Positions 17,395 through 29,365 of a stretch of DNA of 64,000 nt are shown piece after piece. Origin of the DNA: Myxococcus stipitatus (GTDB lineage: Bacteria; Myxococcota; Myxococcia; Myxococcales; Myxococcaceae); NCBI RefSeq assembly GCF_037414475.1, contig NZ_CP147913.1:124001-188000 (forward strand). Reading direction: 5' to 3'. Position 1 is the stretch's first letter. The number at the start of each line of letters is the position of its first letter. The notes beneath the pieces were generated by a model. It made no database searches, was not told the origin of the DNA, and saw only the letters and a program-made list of their open reading frames with translations. The translations under genes and the position numbers were made by a program.

Positions 17395-18546
17395 CTACAA
17401 GCCCAGCTGCTTCGCGATGATGTCGTTCATCACCTCGCTGGTCCCTCCCCCGATGGGGCCCAGGCGAGCATCCCGCCAGTGCCGCTGGATGTCGTACTCC
17501 ATCATGTAGCCCGCGCCCCCATGGAGCTGGAGGCACTCGTCGGCAATCCGGCAGGCCGTCTCCGTGGCCACCTTCTTGGCCATGGACGTCTGGGCCACCG
17601 CCCACTCCCCCGCCACGTGCAGGCGCAGCGCATGGTAGGTGAGCTGGCGTGCACACTCGCGGGCGGTGAACAGGTCCGCCAGCTTGTGCCGGACCACCTG
17701 GAGCTGGCTGAGCTGCTGGCCAAAGGCGCGGCGCGACTTCACGTGCTCGACGACCCGCTCCAGCATGTCCTCCATGGCGCCCACGGCCCCCAGCGCGAGC
17801 GACAGGCGCTCCCACTGGAAGTTGCCCATGATCTGCGCGAACCCCTGGTTCTCCACGCCCAGCAGGTTCTCCGCGGGGATGCGGCAGTCCTCCAAGAAGA
17901 GCTCCGCGGTGTCCGAGGCCCGCCACCCCAGCTTCTTCAGCTTCCGCCCCACCGTGAAGCCGGGGGTGCCCTTCTCCACCACCAACATGGACAAGCCCTT
18001 GTGGCCAGCGGCGACATCCGTCTTCACCGCCAGCACCACGAAGTCCGCGCGAACACCGTTGGTGATGTACGTCTTGGAGCCATTGACGACGTAGTGCCCA
18101 CCGTCGCGCCGCGCCGTGGTGCGCAGTCCCGCCACATCCGAGCCCGCGTCGGGTTCAGTGATGCCGAGCGCGCCAATCTTCTCGCCTCGAATCGCCGGGG
18201 CCAGCCAGCGGTGCTTCTGCGCCTCCGTCCCGAACAGATTCAGGGGACCGGTGGAGATGGTGAACTGAGCCCCCAGCCCCGCGGACACTCCGCCCGAGCC
18301 ACACCGGCCCAACTCCTCCAGGAGCACGGCCTCGTAGAGCGCCCCCGCGTCAGTGCCCCCGTACTCCACGGGATACTTCAGGCCCAGGAACCCCAGCTCG
18401 CCAAAGCGCGTGAAGAGCTCCCGAGGGAACTCCTCCGCCTCCTCCCACGCCTGCACGAAGGGGAGAATCTCCTTCTCCACCACCGCCCTCACCGTGCGGC
18501 GAAAGGACTCGTGCTCCTCCAGGTACAGCCCATGGCCATGCAGCAT
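17395..18546 (-). CDS. Acyl-CoA dehydrogenase
   Basis: 383 residues from MLHGHGLYLE, chosen because GAGGGG lies seven bases upstream; an ATG 11 codons earlier lacks this. It has the full acyl-CoA dehydrogenase layout: N-terminal helices, the FAD-binding beta domain with LGITEPDAGSDVAGLRT and VVNGSKTYITNG, and a C-terminal helical domain ending GGGTSEVMNDIIAKQLGL. The catalytic Glu position used by short/medium-chain enzymes is Gly here, while a Glu sits in QWERL (Glu246) as in isovaleryl- and long-chain enzymes. It performs FAD-dependent alpha,beta-oxidation of acyl-CoA; a branched or long substrate is inferred. Confidence 0.92.
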   Translation of the reverse strand: MLHGHGLYLEEHESFRRTVRAVVEKEILPFVQAWEEAEEFPRELFTRFGELGFLGLKYPVEYGGTDAGALYEAVLLEELGRCGSGGVSAGLGAQFTISTGPLNLFGTEAQKHRWLAPAIRGEKIGALGITEPDAGSDVAGLRTTARRDGGHYVVNGSKTYITNGVRADFVVLAVKTDVAAGHKGLSMLVVEKGTPGFTVGRKLKKLGWRASDTAELFLEDCRIPAENLLGVENQGFAQIMGNFQWERLSLALGAVGAMEDMLERVVEHVKSRRAFGQQLSQLQVVRHKLADLFTARECARQLTYHALRLHVAGEWAVAQTSMAKKVATETACRIADECLQLHGGAGYMMEYDIQRHWRDARLGPIGGGTSEVMNDIIAKQLGL

Positions 18547-18653
18547 CAGCGAACCCCTCGGTGCGAAACGGCACGCCATGCCCCGCGGGGCGGCGCGCGG
18601 CCTTCGCGCGGAATGGTAGCGGCATCCACCGCTCTGCCGCTTCCGTTGAATCC

Positions 18654-18683
18654 TTGACCGGGTGGCGCCGGGCTGCGTATAAA
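18654..18683 (+). promoter_or_regulatory. Promoter of tRNA-Cys
   Basis: TTGACC (18654-18659), an 18-base spacer and TATAAA (18678-18683) lie 17 bases before the mature 5' end of tRNA-Cys, with a GC-rich CCCGGCC discriminator. A good housekeeping-type match. Confidence 0.7.
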
Positions 18684-18700
18684 CCCGGCCCCAAGCTCAT

Positions 18701-18772
18701 GGCGCCATAGCCAAGTGGTAAGGCAAAGGTCTGCAAAACCTTCATTCCCCGGTTCGAATCCGGGTGGCGCCT
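18701..18772 (+). tRNA. tRNA-Cys (GCA anticodon)
   Basis: 72 nt. The acceptor GGCGCCA pairs with TGGCGCC, with U73, the identity base of tRNA-Cys. The loop CTGCAAA gives anticodon GCA. CCA is not encoded. It is a monocistronic unit with its own promoter and terminator. Confidence 0.97.
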
Positions 18773-18783
18773 CATCAAAAGAA

Positions 18784-18828
18784 AAGGCCCGATGCGGAAA
18801 ATCACTCCGCATCGGGCCTTCTCTTTTT
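18784..18828 (+). terminator. Intrinsic terminator of tRNA-Cys
   Basis: AAGGCCCGATGCGG (18784-18797) pairs perfectly with CCGCATCGGGCCTT (18807-18820), followed by CTCTTTTT. It is one of the few hairpins in the window with a proper T-tract. The A-rich left flank means it could also stop transcription arriving from the beta-helix gene on the minus strand. Confidence 0.92.
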
Positions 18829-18893
18829 CGCGGGTGTGAGGCGCACCCTGGCAGGCAGTCGCTCACGCGTGCCCTGCCCCAGGGCTCACCAGG

Positions 18894-20459
18894 TCAGCAG
18901 CCCACTTCCACCGCGCCGATGTCGGGGGCTCCACCGCAGAAGGGCAGGCCCACGTCGACTCCCTTGTCCACGGCATCAGCGCTAGGGCTGAACGCATCAC
19001 CCAGGCCCGGAGGACCGCTGATGGAGGACGAATCCCCCGTGGAGGCCTTGAACTGCTCGGGGCTCACCACCACGCCATTGCGCTTGAACTGACCGCTGGG
19101 CGCGATGAGGTTGTGGTCCAGCTTCATGCCCGGCGCCTGCCCCCCGAGGTCGACGACGACGGTGCCGTCGATGATGTTGTTGCGCACCACGGGCGCCTGC
19201 GTGGGGCCCCCCGTGCCGTGGCCGACGACGAGGGCCGTCTTCGTGGAGGTGACGGTGTTGTTCACCACCACGGTGCCCTTGGAGTTCTCCAGGCGGATGC
19301 CGGTGCCTTCCCCGCCCGCGTTGTTCGACATGTTGTACACGCGGTTGCGCCGCACGACGATGCCCGTGGGCACGGGGCCCGTGTGGTTGCCACCCACGGA
19401 GATACCCTTGGCGCCGTCGTAGATTTCGTTGTCCTCCACCAGCACGTTGCTCGCGGAGTAGTGCACCACCACGACATCCCCCTTCGCCGTGCTCGTCGGG
19501 CGGAACTGGTGCATCCGGTTGTTGCGGATGACCACGCCGTAGCAGGTCTTGATGTCCACCGCGTTCTCCCGGTTGCCGTAGAAGTGGTTGTTCTCCACGA
19601 GCAGCCCGTCCGCCGGCGGCAGCGAGCTGAAGCCCTCGGGCCCCAGGCACTGCACGGAGTCACCCGAGTTGTCGTGGATGTCGTTGTTGCGGACGGTGAT
19701 GTCCTTGGACGTGGGCTGCACGACGACGCCGTGCGAGTCCTTGTTGCCCGAGTTCTTCACGAACCCGTGGATGTGGTTGTTCTCGATGACCGCGCCCGTG
19801 GCCTTGTTGAACGTCGTCACGGCGGCGCCTCCCCCCCCGTCGCGCAGCTCCGAGTTCACCAGCGTGGAGCCCGTGACGTTCCCCTCGAAGGTGACGGCGA
19901 AGAGCGGCTGGCGCTGCACGTCGATGTTGAACCCGTCGATGACCCAGTGGGGACGGCGCACCTGCACCATGCCGCCCGTGCCGGGCCCGGGGATGATGCG
20001 CGCGCCCCCCTCGCCCTGGAGCGTGATTTTCGCCTCGGGGGTCCCCGCCTTCGCGTTGGCGCCGATGATGACGCGCTCCGCGTACGTCCCCCCCTGGACA
20101 CGGATGACCTCGCCCGGCCCCGCCATGCTGACGGCCTTGTTGAGGGTGCGCAGCGGCCTGTCGGCGCTGCCGTCGCCGCCGTCATTGCCCGAGGGGCTCA
20201 CCACCCACTCGCGGGAGAACGACTTGTTGGCCGCCGCGGCCAGCGGCTGGGCCTGGACACCGGGCTGGTCCGAAGGCGTGGCGATGGCCGCGTGGTCCGC
20301 GTGGTCGGGCAGCGCCGCCACGGGGGTGTCGGGAACGGGCTGCACGCCGATGGGCGGCAGGCTTGCTCCGTGGGCAGCCGAACCGAGCATGAAAAGGCTG
20401 GTGGCCAGAGCGGCCACGGGAGTCTTCTGCTTCAGGAAGTTGCCTTTGAAAATTCGCAT
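18894..20459 (-). CDS. Secreted right-handed parallel beta-helix protein
   Basis: 521 residues from MRIFKGNFLK. The signal peptide ends near 32 (AAHGA). After a Pro/Ala linker the mature part opens with WVVSPSGNDGGDGSADRPLRTLNKAV, the usual start of DUF1565/pectate-lyase-like helices. About ten coils of NNxIxxN type follow, such as VIENNHIHGF, VRNNDIHDN and VEDNEIYDG. The C-terminus PDIGAVEVGC matches the choice-of-anchor Q type ending. These folds bind or cleave polysaccharides at the cell surface; no catalytic residue set can be assigned. Divergent from the SpoIID gene. Confidence 0.8.
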   Translation of the reverse strand: MRIFKGNFLKQKTPVAALATSLFMLGSAAHGASLPPIGVQPVPDTPVAALPDHADHAAIATPSDQPGVQAQPLAAAANKSFSREWVVSPSGNDGGDGSADRPLRTLNKAVSMAGPGEVIRVQGGTYAERVIIGANAKAGTPEAKITLQGEGGARIIPGPGTGGMVQVRRPHWVIDGFNIDVQRQPLFAVTFEGNVTGSTLVNSELRDGGGGAAVTTFNKATGAVIENNHIHGFVKNSGNKDSHGVVVQPTSKDITVRNNDIHDNSGDSVQCLGPEGFSSLPPADGLLVENNHFYGNRENAVDIKTCYGVVIRNNRMHQFRPTSTAKGDVVVVHYSASNVLVEDNEIYDGAKGISVGGNHTGPVPTGIVVRRNRVYNMSNNAGGEGTGIRLENSKGTVVVNNTVTSTKTALVVGHGTGGPTQAPVVRNNIIDGTVVVDLGGQAPGMKLDHNLIAPSGQFKRNGVVVSPEQFKASTGDSSSISGPPGLGDAFSPSADAVDKGVDVGLPFCGGAPDIGAVEVGC

Positions 20460-20579
20460 GAGCAGGACCAACGCGAGGCGCGGCGCGGTCTATTCGCTCC
20501 AGGACAAGTGCCGGCACACGGGCCAACGGGCGTCCGGTCCGTGACAGGCCCCGGGCCGGCGGGTACGGTGCCGCCCCCT

Positions 20580-22382
20580 GTGCGCACCGCCGTCCCACTC
20601 CTGCTCTCCGCCCTGCTGCTCGCGACCTGCGCGCGCCCTCAGTCGCCCGGCCATCTGATGGACCGCCCGGTGGCGCTCCCGCCAGACGAGCCCCTGGACG
20701 CTGGGACGCCGGGTGGCGCGCTCCCTCCATCCACCTCGGGCGAGGACGCGGGGACAGCGGATGCGGGCCTTGAATCCGCGACGCCCCCCGCGCCGCCAGG
20801 GGCAGACCTGTTGGCCCAGGGGATTCCGGGGCCCGGCGAGCTCAAGCGCCTGGACTTCCGAGGCGGAGAGCCCCGGCTCCCCATCCGGCTCATGGAGGGT
20901 CGGCGCGAGGCGACGTTCTCTCCTCGGGGGCGCATGCGGATGCGCTTTGGCGGAGCGGTGGAGAAGATGCTCGACGCCGCGGCCGGCACTCGCTGGACGG
21001 TGCGCGTGACGCAAGGCGTGCCCGCGGTGCTCTCCGCTCGTGTGCAGCTGAGCGAACATCGGTTCGCGGACCGCGAGGGACTGGCGGCGGCCCAGGAGGA
21101 ATGGCGCGCGCGAGGCATCCCCGTGCGCACCCACGTGCTGGGCGCGGTGTATGGCATCGCTGGCAAGGTCATCGACAACCGGCGCTCGCTGCTGTTGGTG
21201 GACGAGGTGCTCTCCCACGAGGACGCCATGAAGCGGCAGGCGGACCTGCTGCAGCGCTTCGGAGTGCGGACGACTCTCTTCGAGGAGGCGCATACTCCCG
21301 CGAGAGGCATCCTGGAGGTCCGCGACGAATCCGGCGCCGTGGTGGGACTGGCGCAGGACCGGCTCGACGCGGAGTCCCCCGATGGCGCTGGCTTCGACGT
21401 GCGCCAGGTCGAGTACGGCGTGGGCTACGACTTCCACGGCTTCGAGGACCGCACGTTCCGAGGCGCGCTGCAGTTCTCCGTGGACCGCGCGGGCCTGCTC
21501 GCCGTGGTGAACGTGGTGCCCCTGGAGGACCTGCTCAAGGGCCTGGTCCCCGCGGAAATCTTCGCCCGGGCCCACGCGGAGGCGCTCAAGGCCCAGGCCG
21601 TCACCGCGCGCGGCGAGGTGCTCGCGAAGGTGGGCATCAAGCACCTGGCGGACCCCTACCTCCTGTGTTCAGAGCAGCACTGCGCCGTGTACCGGGGGCG
21701 CACGGGTGAGGCGGCCAGCACCACCGCCGCCGTCGAAGCCACCCGGGGCGAGGCCCTCTTCAGCGCGGATGGCCGGCTGGTGGACTCCGTCTACAGCGCC
21801 GTGTGTGGCGGCCACACCGAGGACAACGACATCGTCTGGGGTGGCCCGCCGGACCCGAGCCTGCGGGGACGCCCGGACATCCTGGAGCCCACCGCGGACA
21901 CGCCCGCCCCCTCCCGCCTGGCGAAGTGGCTGGCGGCGCCAGACCTGAGGGCCGCCTGCCGGCTCTCCAGCTTCGCCCAGCCAAGCAAGTTCCGTTGGGA
22001 GAAGCGCTTCACCGCGGCCCAGTTGGATGCCCTGGTCGCCCGGCTGGGCGTGGGCCGGGTGCAGGCCATGAGCCTGTCCGAGCGGGGGGTCTCCGGCCGG
22101 GCGCGGGTGTTGTCCGTGTCCGGGGACCAGGGGGCCACCCAGGTGCGCGGCGAGCTCAACATCCGCAGGCTGCTGGGCATGCTCAACAGCAGCATGGCGG
22201 TGGTGGAAGCCGAACGAGACGCCGAGGGCCGGCCCACCCATTGGCTTTTCCGTGGCGGAGGGTGGGGCCACGGAGTAGGGATGTGTCAGACGGGCGCCAT
22301 CGGCCGGGCGGAAGCCGGGCAGCGCTACCAGGACATCCTCCGTCACTACTTCAATGGTGCTGAAGTCGCCCCCATCTACTGA
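20580..22382 (+). CDS. SpoIID/LytB-domain lipoprotein
   Basis: About 600 residues from GTG (20580); GTG 20568 is also possible. A lipoprotein signal peptide ends LLLATC (Cys17). A disordered Pro/Asp/Gly linker precedes a central domain and then the SpoIID domain, with NVVPLEDLLKGLVPAEIF, KAQAVTARGEVLAK, YSAVCGGHTEDND and the C-terminal WGHGVGMCQTGAIGRAE. In Bacillus SpoIID is a lytic transglycosylase that trims peptidoglycan during engulfment. A myxobacterial homologue in the envelope could remodel peptidoglycan during the rod-to-spore conversion, but that is inference. The open frame continues far upstream antisense to its neighbour and was cut at the signal peptide. Confidence 0.85.
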   Translation: MRTAVPLLLSALLLATCARPQSPGHLMDRPVALPPDEPLDAGTPGGALPPSTSGEDAGTADAGLESATPPAPPGADLLAQGIPGPGELKRLDFRGGEPRLPIRLMEGRREATFSPRGRMRMRFGGAVEKMLDAAAGTRWTVRVTQGVPAVLSARVQLSEHRFADREGLAAAQEEWRARGIPVRTHVLGAVYGIAGKVIDNRRSLLLVDEVLSHEDAMKRQADLLQRFGVRTTLFEEAHTPARGILEVRDESGAVVGLAQDRLDAESPDGAGFDVRQVEYGVGYDFHGFEDRTFRGALQFSVDRAGLLAVVNVVPLEDLLKGLVPAEIFARAHAEALKAQAVTARGEVLAKVGIKHLADPYLLCSEQHCAVYRGRTGEAASTTAAVEATRGEALFSADGRLVDSVYSAVCGGHTEDNDIVWGGPPDPSLRGRPDILEPTADTPAPSRLAKWLAAPDLRAACRLSSFAQPSKFRWEKRFTAAQLDALVARLGVGRVQAMSLSERGVSGRARVLSVSGDQGATQVRGELNIRRLLGMLNSSMAVVEAERDAEGRPTHWLFRGGGWGHGVGMCQTGAIGRAEAGQRYQDILRHYFNGAEVAPIY

Positions 22383-22503
22383 AGTCGAGTCGGGGGCGCG
22401 CCCGTGGAACCGTGCACGCCTCGTGAATGTCCTTCTCCATCCCCCTGTTCTGCCGCGAACGGGACGGGACTAGGCAGCGGGCCCGGAGGTTTATCATCGC
22501 GCC

Positions 22504-23751
22504 GTGAGCACGGGTTCTTCTCCGACAGACTGGCGCCGCAAGCGGCGGCGAGACTCACCCTGGCGCTTGCTCGCCGCGGTGCTGCTCGCCTTGGTGGCAC
22601 ATGTCGCCTACCTGGCCGTCGTCCTCTTCACGGGGACCCTCTCTCCCGTGGACCGTGACCGCAAGCCGGTCACCCGCCCCCCCACCTCCGTGGCCGTGCG
22701 CCCCCTGACGCAGGACCAGTGGGCCAAGAACCGCGGAAAGACGGACCCGAAGGCGAAGACGCAGACCACCGAGCGTCCTCGCGCCCAGGAGAAGAAGCCC
22801 GAGGAGAAGAAGCCGGAGACCCGCCCCCAGGGGCAGGTCGTGGACCTGGCGCCGGGCAACAACCAGGAGGCTCCGGACGCCAAGTACCTGGCGGAGCACA
22901 ACAACCGCGTCCAGAAGGAGACGCGGGCCCGGGAGCAGACGCCCAACTACCGCAACGCCATGCCCCAGCGCACGGCGCCCGAGGCGCAGCAAGGCGCGGA
23001 CGTGGAGCCCACGGCGCCTCGAATCGCCGGCAACAACGGCCTGGGCAACGACGACCGCCCCTTGTCCGAGGCCGGCCAGCAGTTCGCCTTCGAGGTCCCC
23101 GACATCCACCGCCGCAACGAGATGAAGGTGAAGACGGACCCCACCACGCCCGGGAGCGTGTCCGTGCAGAACCAGAACGAGAGCGACGAGGTGACGGGCA
23201 ACGGGAAGCGGCTGCGGATGCAGCAGGGCACGCAGGGTTCGCAGGAGGAAGGCTCCTCGGGGCGCATGGGCTCACCGGGAATCGCGTCGCTGATGCCGTC
23301 CCGCGCCGCCATGGACAAGGTGCTCGGGGCCGCGCCCAATGACCACCTGCGCGACGTGGAGGAGGGAGACGGCACCATGCTCAACTCGCGCGAGTGGAAG
23401 TACGCCAGCTTCTTCAACCGCGTGAAACAGAGCGTGGGCATGCACTGGAACCCCAACGAGACGCTGCGCCAGAGAGACCCCACCGGGCGCATCTACTCGG
23501 GGAAGGACCGGCACACGCTCCTGGAAATCACGCTCGACGAGAAGGGCCGCGTCACGGACATCCAGGTGGAGAAGAGCAGCGGCCTGGACTTCCTGGACAT
23601 GGAGGCGGTGTCGTCGTTCCAGCGCGCCCAGCCCTTCCCCAACCCGCCTCCGGGGCTCTTGAGCGACGACTCGAAGGTGCGCTTCTCCTTCGGCTTCTTC
23701 CTGGAGATGGGCGGAGGCCCGCGCATGCGGCTGTTCCGCCAGCCCAACTGA
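22504..23751 (+). CDS. TonB-family protein with C-terminal TonB domain
   Basis: 415 residues from GTG. It has a short basic cytoplasmic N-terminus (WRRKRRRD), one TM helix (about 20-43) and a long Pro/Lys/Glu-rich periplasmic stretch (50-130, with EEKKPEEKKPETRPQ). The C-terminal TonB fold (about 300-395) contains LLEITLDEKGRVTDIQVEKSSG. TonB-like proteins transmit inner-membrane proton-motive force to outer-membrane partners, but here no ExbB/ExbD genes are adjacent, so a structural or motor-linked role is equally possible. It lies 121 bases after the SpoIID gene, co-directional. Confidence 0.8.
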   Translation: MSTGSSPTDWRRKRRRDSPWRLLAAVLLALVAHVAYLAVVLFTGTLSPVDRDRKPVTRPPTSVAVRPLTQDQWAKNRGKTDPKAKTQTTERPRAQEKKPEEKKPETRPQGQVVDLAPGNNQEAPDAKYLAEHNNRVQKETRAREQTPNYRNAMPQRTAPEAQQGADVEPTAPRIAGNNGLGNDDRPLSEAGQQFAFEVPDIHRRNEMKVKTDPTTPGSVSVQNQNESDEVTGNGKRLRMQQGTQGSQEEGSSGRMGSPGIASLMPSRAAMDKVLGAAPNDHLRDVEEGDGTMLNSREWKYASFFNRVKQSVGMHWNPNETLRQRDPTGRIYSGKDRHTLLEITLDEKGRVTDIQVEKSSGLDFLDMEAVSSFQRAQPFPNPPPGLLSDDSKVRFSFGFFLEMGGGPRMRLFRQPN

Positions 23752-23821
23752 CGTTCGCTGGCCCACGTGCATCGCGACAGGTCCTCGCGAACGGGCGCGG
23801 TTCCCACTACGGTGCCGCGCC

Positions 23822-24748
23822 GTGGAAACCTCGCTCACCGACCGCAACGCCGAGTTCCAGCAGCGCAACAAGCACATCCGCTTCGTGTTGTTCGCCATCC
23901 TCGTGGCCAACTGGGTCGTCGCGGGCGCGAAGCTCGTCTTCGGCATCATCAGCCAGTCGGCGGCGGTGACGGCGGACGGCATGCACTCGTTCATCGACGG
24001 TGGCTCCAACGTGCTGGGCCTGGTGGCCATGGGTGTCGCGTCCCGGCCCGCGGACGAGGACCACCCCTACGGGCACGGCAAGTTCGAGGCGCTCGCCTCG
24101 CTGGGCATCGGCGCGATGATTGGCATCGGCATGTTGGAGCTGGGGCGCATGGCGCTCGACTCGCTGCTGCATGACCGGCATGCGGAGGTGACGCCCGCCA
24201 TGGCCGTGGTCATGGTGCTCACCCTCGTCGTCAACCTGGCGGTGACGCGCGTGGAGGGCCACTACGGGCGCAAGTACAAGAGCAGCCTGCTGTTGGCCGA
24301 CGCGAGCCACACGCTGTCGGACGTGTTCGTGACGCTGGCGGTGCTCGCCTCGCTGGGCCTGGTGGCGCTGGGCTACCCCAAGGCGGACGGCATCATCGCG
24401 CTGGGCGTCATGGTCTTCGTCGCGTGGGTGGCCTACGGCATCGTCCGGCAGGCGGTGAACATCCTCTCCGACACGGCGAGGTTGGACCCCGCCCAGGTGG
24501 CGCAGCACACCATGTCCGTGACGGGCGTGCGCACCTGCCGCGACGTGCGCAGCCGGGGCATGGAGGAGAGCGTCTACGTCGACCTGAAAATCGAGGTGGA
24601 CCCCAACCTCACCACCGCGCAGGCCCACGAAGTCGCGGACCGGGTGGAGCGCACGCTCCACGCGGCGTACCCCCAATTGGTGGACGTGGTGGTCCACGTG
24701 GAGCCCGAGCACGGCGGCACCTCGCGCGCCCATGGCCACCCCGCCTGA
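23822..24748 (+). CDS. Cation diffusion facilitator (CDF) transporter
   Basis: 308 residues from GTG. It has the six-TM CDF layout, starting with a charged N-terminus and TM1 FVLFAILVANWVVAGAKLVF. The metal-binding tetrad pattern is visible as HSFID in TM2 and HTLSD in TM5, with HPYGHGKFE between TM2 and TM3. The cytoplasmic C-terminal domain (about 215-300) ends in an HxE/His-rich tail. CDF proteins export Zn2+, Mn2+, Fe2+ or Co2+ in exchange for protons; which metal cannot be told. A hairpin follows directly. Confidence 0.92.
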   Translation: METSLTDRNAEFQQRNKHIRFVLFAILVANWVVAGAKLVFGIISQSAAVTADGMHSFIDGGSNVLGLVAMGVASRPADEDHPYGHGKFEALASLGIGAMIGIGMLELGRMALDSLLHDRHAEVTPAMAVVMVLTLVVNLAVTRVEGHYGRKYKSSLLLADASHTLSDVFVTLAVLASLGLVALGYPKADGIIALGVMVFVAWVAYGIVRQAVNILSDTARLDPAQVAQHTMSVTGVRTCRDVRSRGMEESVYVDLKIEVDPNLTTAQAHEVADRVERTLHAAYPQLVDVVVHVEPEHGGTSRAHGHPA

Positions 24749-24754
24749 ACGACA

Positions 24755-24786
24755 AAGGCCGCCTCCCCGAGAAGGGAGACGGCCTT
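24755..24786. terminator. Bidirectional hairpin between convergent CDF and gcvP genes
   Basis: AAGGCCG (24755-24761) pairs with CGGCCTT (24780-24786), then after one mismatch CTCCC pairs with GGGAG, closing a CGAGAA loop. The T-rich flanks are weak, but the position between convergent stop codons supports a shared terminator. Confidence 0.7.
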
Positions 24787-24811
24787 CGGCTTCACCCGAG
24801 CGTTGCGCCCG

Positions 24812-27718
<2,907 letters not shown>

Positions 27719-27805
27719 GGCGGTGGTAGCTCGCGTGCGACTCGCGACGGCGGAGTCGGAAAATTCGAGGACCGTCACTAACAACGGCGCCCCGGCACTT
27801 CACTC

Positions 27806-28192
27806 TCAGGAGTTCTGGAGCAGCTTGCCGTACGCGGCGGCGTCCAGGAGGTCGGCCAGTTCCTTGGTGTCCGAGAGCTCAATCTCGATGATCCACCCGT
27901 CACCGTAGGTGTCGGTGTTCAGCATCTCGGGCTCCGCGGTGAGATCCTCGTTGACCTTGGTGATGGTGCCGGAGAGCGGCGAGAACAGCTCCGACACGGC
28001 CTTGACGGACTCGACGGTGCCGAACGCCTCACCCTTCGCGACCTTGCGGCCCACCTTGGGCAGCTCCACGTAGACCACGTCGCCCAGCGTGTTCTGGGCG
28101 TGGTCGGTGATGCCGACCGTCACCTTGTTGCCCTCGACCAGGGCCCACTCGTGCTCGGCGGTGTACTTCAGGTTGCTCGGAATGTTGGACAT
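27806..28192 (-). CDS. gcvH: Glycine cleavage system H protein
   Basis: 128 residues from MSNIPSNLKYTAEHEW. It is a lipoyl-bearing shuttle between GcvP, GcvT and the lipoamide dehydrogenase. The lipoylation lysine is Lys64 in GTVESVKAVSELFSPLSG. Length and the GDVVYVELPKVG segment are typical. It lies 28 bases after gcvT on the same transcript. Confidence 0.98.
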   Translation of the reverse strand: MSNIPSNLKYTAEHEWALVEGNKVTVGITDHAQNTLGDVVYVELPKVGRKVAKGEAFGTVESVKAVSELFSPLSGTITKVNEDLTAEPEMLNTDTYGDGWIIEIELSDTKELADLLDAAAYGKLLQNS

Positions 28193-28220
28193 GGGTGCTC
28201 CTCGATGGGGCAAGAGGGAT

Positions 28221-29303
28221 TCAGGGCTTCTTGAGGAAAGGCGTCTTCACGACCACAGCGGGGACTGCGCGACCGCGAATCTCGACATCGAACGTGGAGC
28301 CCTCGGCGGCGAGCTCCGTGGGCACGTAGCCGATGCCAATGGGCTTCTTCACCGTGGGGCCCATCGTGCCGCTCGTCACTTCGCCGACCCGGCTTCCCTC
28401 CTTGAGGATGGGATAGCCGTGGCGGGGGATGCCGGCGCCGGTCAGCTCGAAGCCCACCAGCTTGCGCTTCACGCCCGCGGCCTTCTGCGCCACCAGCGCG
28501 TCCTTGCCGATGAAGCCCGCCTTGTCGAGCTTGACGATCCACCCGAGCCCCGCCTCCAGCGCGGTGTGCGAGTCGTCGATGTCATTGCCGTAGAGCGCGT
28601 ACTTCATCTCCGTGCGCAGGCTGTCGCGCGCGCCCAGGCCACAGGCCTTCACGCCGTCCTGCTGGCCCGCGTCGAGCAGCGCGTTCCACAGCGTCACCGC
28701 GTCGCCCGGAGCGCAGTACAGCTCGAAGCCGTCCTCGCCCGTGTAACCGGTTCGCGAGATGATGGCGCGAACCCCCGCGACCTCGCCCTCCGCGAAGCGG
28801 TAGGTGCCAATCTTGGAGGTGTCCGTCTTCGTCAGCCGCTGCACCAGGCCCACGGCCTTGGGGCCCTGCACGGCGATCTGCGCGTACTCGTCGCCGCGGT
28901 CCACCGGCGCGACGCCCCGCGCGTGCTCCTTCATCCAGGCGAAGTCCTTCTCGCGGTTGCTGGCATTGACGCAGATGAGGATGCGCTCGGGGCTGAAGCG
29001 GTAGGCGACCACGTCGTCGACGAAGCCTCCCTGCTCGTTGAGCAAGCCCGCATAGACCGCCTGCCCGTCAGCGATACGGGCAAGGTCATTGGAGATGAGG
29101 CCGTTGACCGTCTCCAGCGCGCCCGGGCCCGAGAACTCCACCTCGCCCATGTGCGACACGTCGAAGAGTCCAACGGAGTTGCGAACCGCCTCGTGCTCGG
29201 CGATGACGGAAGAGTACTGCACGGGCATGTCCCAACCCGCGAAGTCAACCATCCGAGCGCCCAGCGCGCGGTGGGCCTCGTTGAGCGGCGTACGCCGGGC
29301 CAT
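28221..29303 (-). CDS. gcvT: Aminomethyltransferase, T protein of glycine cleavage
   Basis: 360 residues from [15 protein letters not shown], with CAGGAGAA upstream. It releases ammonia and transfers the C1 unit from the H-protein arm to tetrahydrofolate, giving 5,10-methylene-THF. Family motifs include [40 protein letters not shown] and [12 protein letters not shown]. First gene of the operon, divergent from metF, which uses the same folate product. No glycine riboswitch fold was recognisable in the short leader. Confidence 0.97.
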   Translation of the reverse strand: MARRTPLNEAHRALGARMVDFAGWDMPVQYSSVIAEHEAVRNSVGLFDVSHMGEVEFSGPGALETVNGLISNDLARIADGQAVYAGLLNEQGGFVDDVVAYRFSPERILICVNASNREKDFAWMKEHARGVAPVDRGDEYAQIAVQGPKAVGLVQRLTKTDTSKIGTYRFAEGEVAGVRAIISRTGYTGEDGFELYCAPGDAVTLWNALLDAGQQDGVKACGLGARDSLRTEMKYALYGNDIDDSHTALEAGLGWIVKLDKAGFIGKDALVAQKAAGVKRKLVGFELTGAGIPRHGYPILKEGSRVGEVTSGTMGPTVKKPIGIGYVPTELAAEGSTFDVEIRGRAVPAVVVKTPFLKKP

Positions 29304-29337
29304 CGGCTTCTCCTGAAGGGGGTTGAAAGCGGCGCGG

Positions 29338-29365
29338 ACTATAGCCATGCACCTTGGCCGATCAA
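29338..29365 (-). promoter_or_regulatory. Promoter of the gcvTHP operon
   Basis: TTGATC (29365-29360), a 16-base spacer and TATAGT (29343-29338) on the minus strand place the start of transcription about 28 bases before gcvT. An inverted repeat CCTTG/CAAGG (29352-29356 and 29363-29367) overlaps the -35 box and could be an operator. The whole spacer to metF is only 94 bases, so both directions must share it. Confidence 0.6.

Noticed and set aside
15241-18657. 1138-codon plus-strand open frame
   Set aside because: It is antisense to fdxA, asd, the rhodanese and the acyl-CoA dehydrogenase, has the His/Arg/Leu/Ala-rich composition of GC-rich antisense frames and no start signal or family resemblance.
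19113-20579. N-terminal extension of the SpoIID gene
   Set aside because: The frame is open but runs antisense through the beta-helix gene; the lipoprotein signal peptide begins at 20580, so the extension is not coding.
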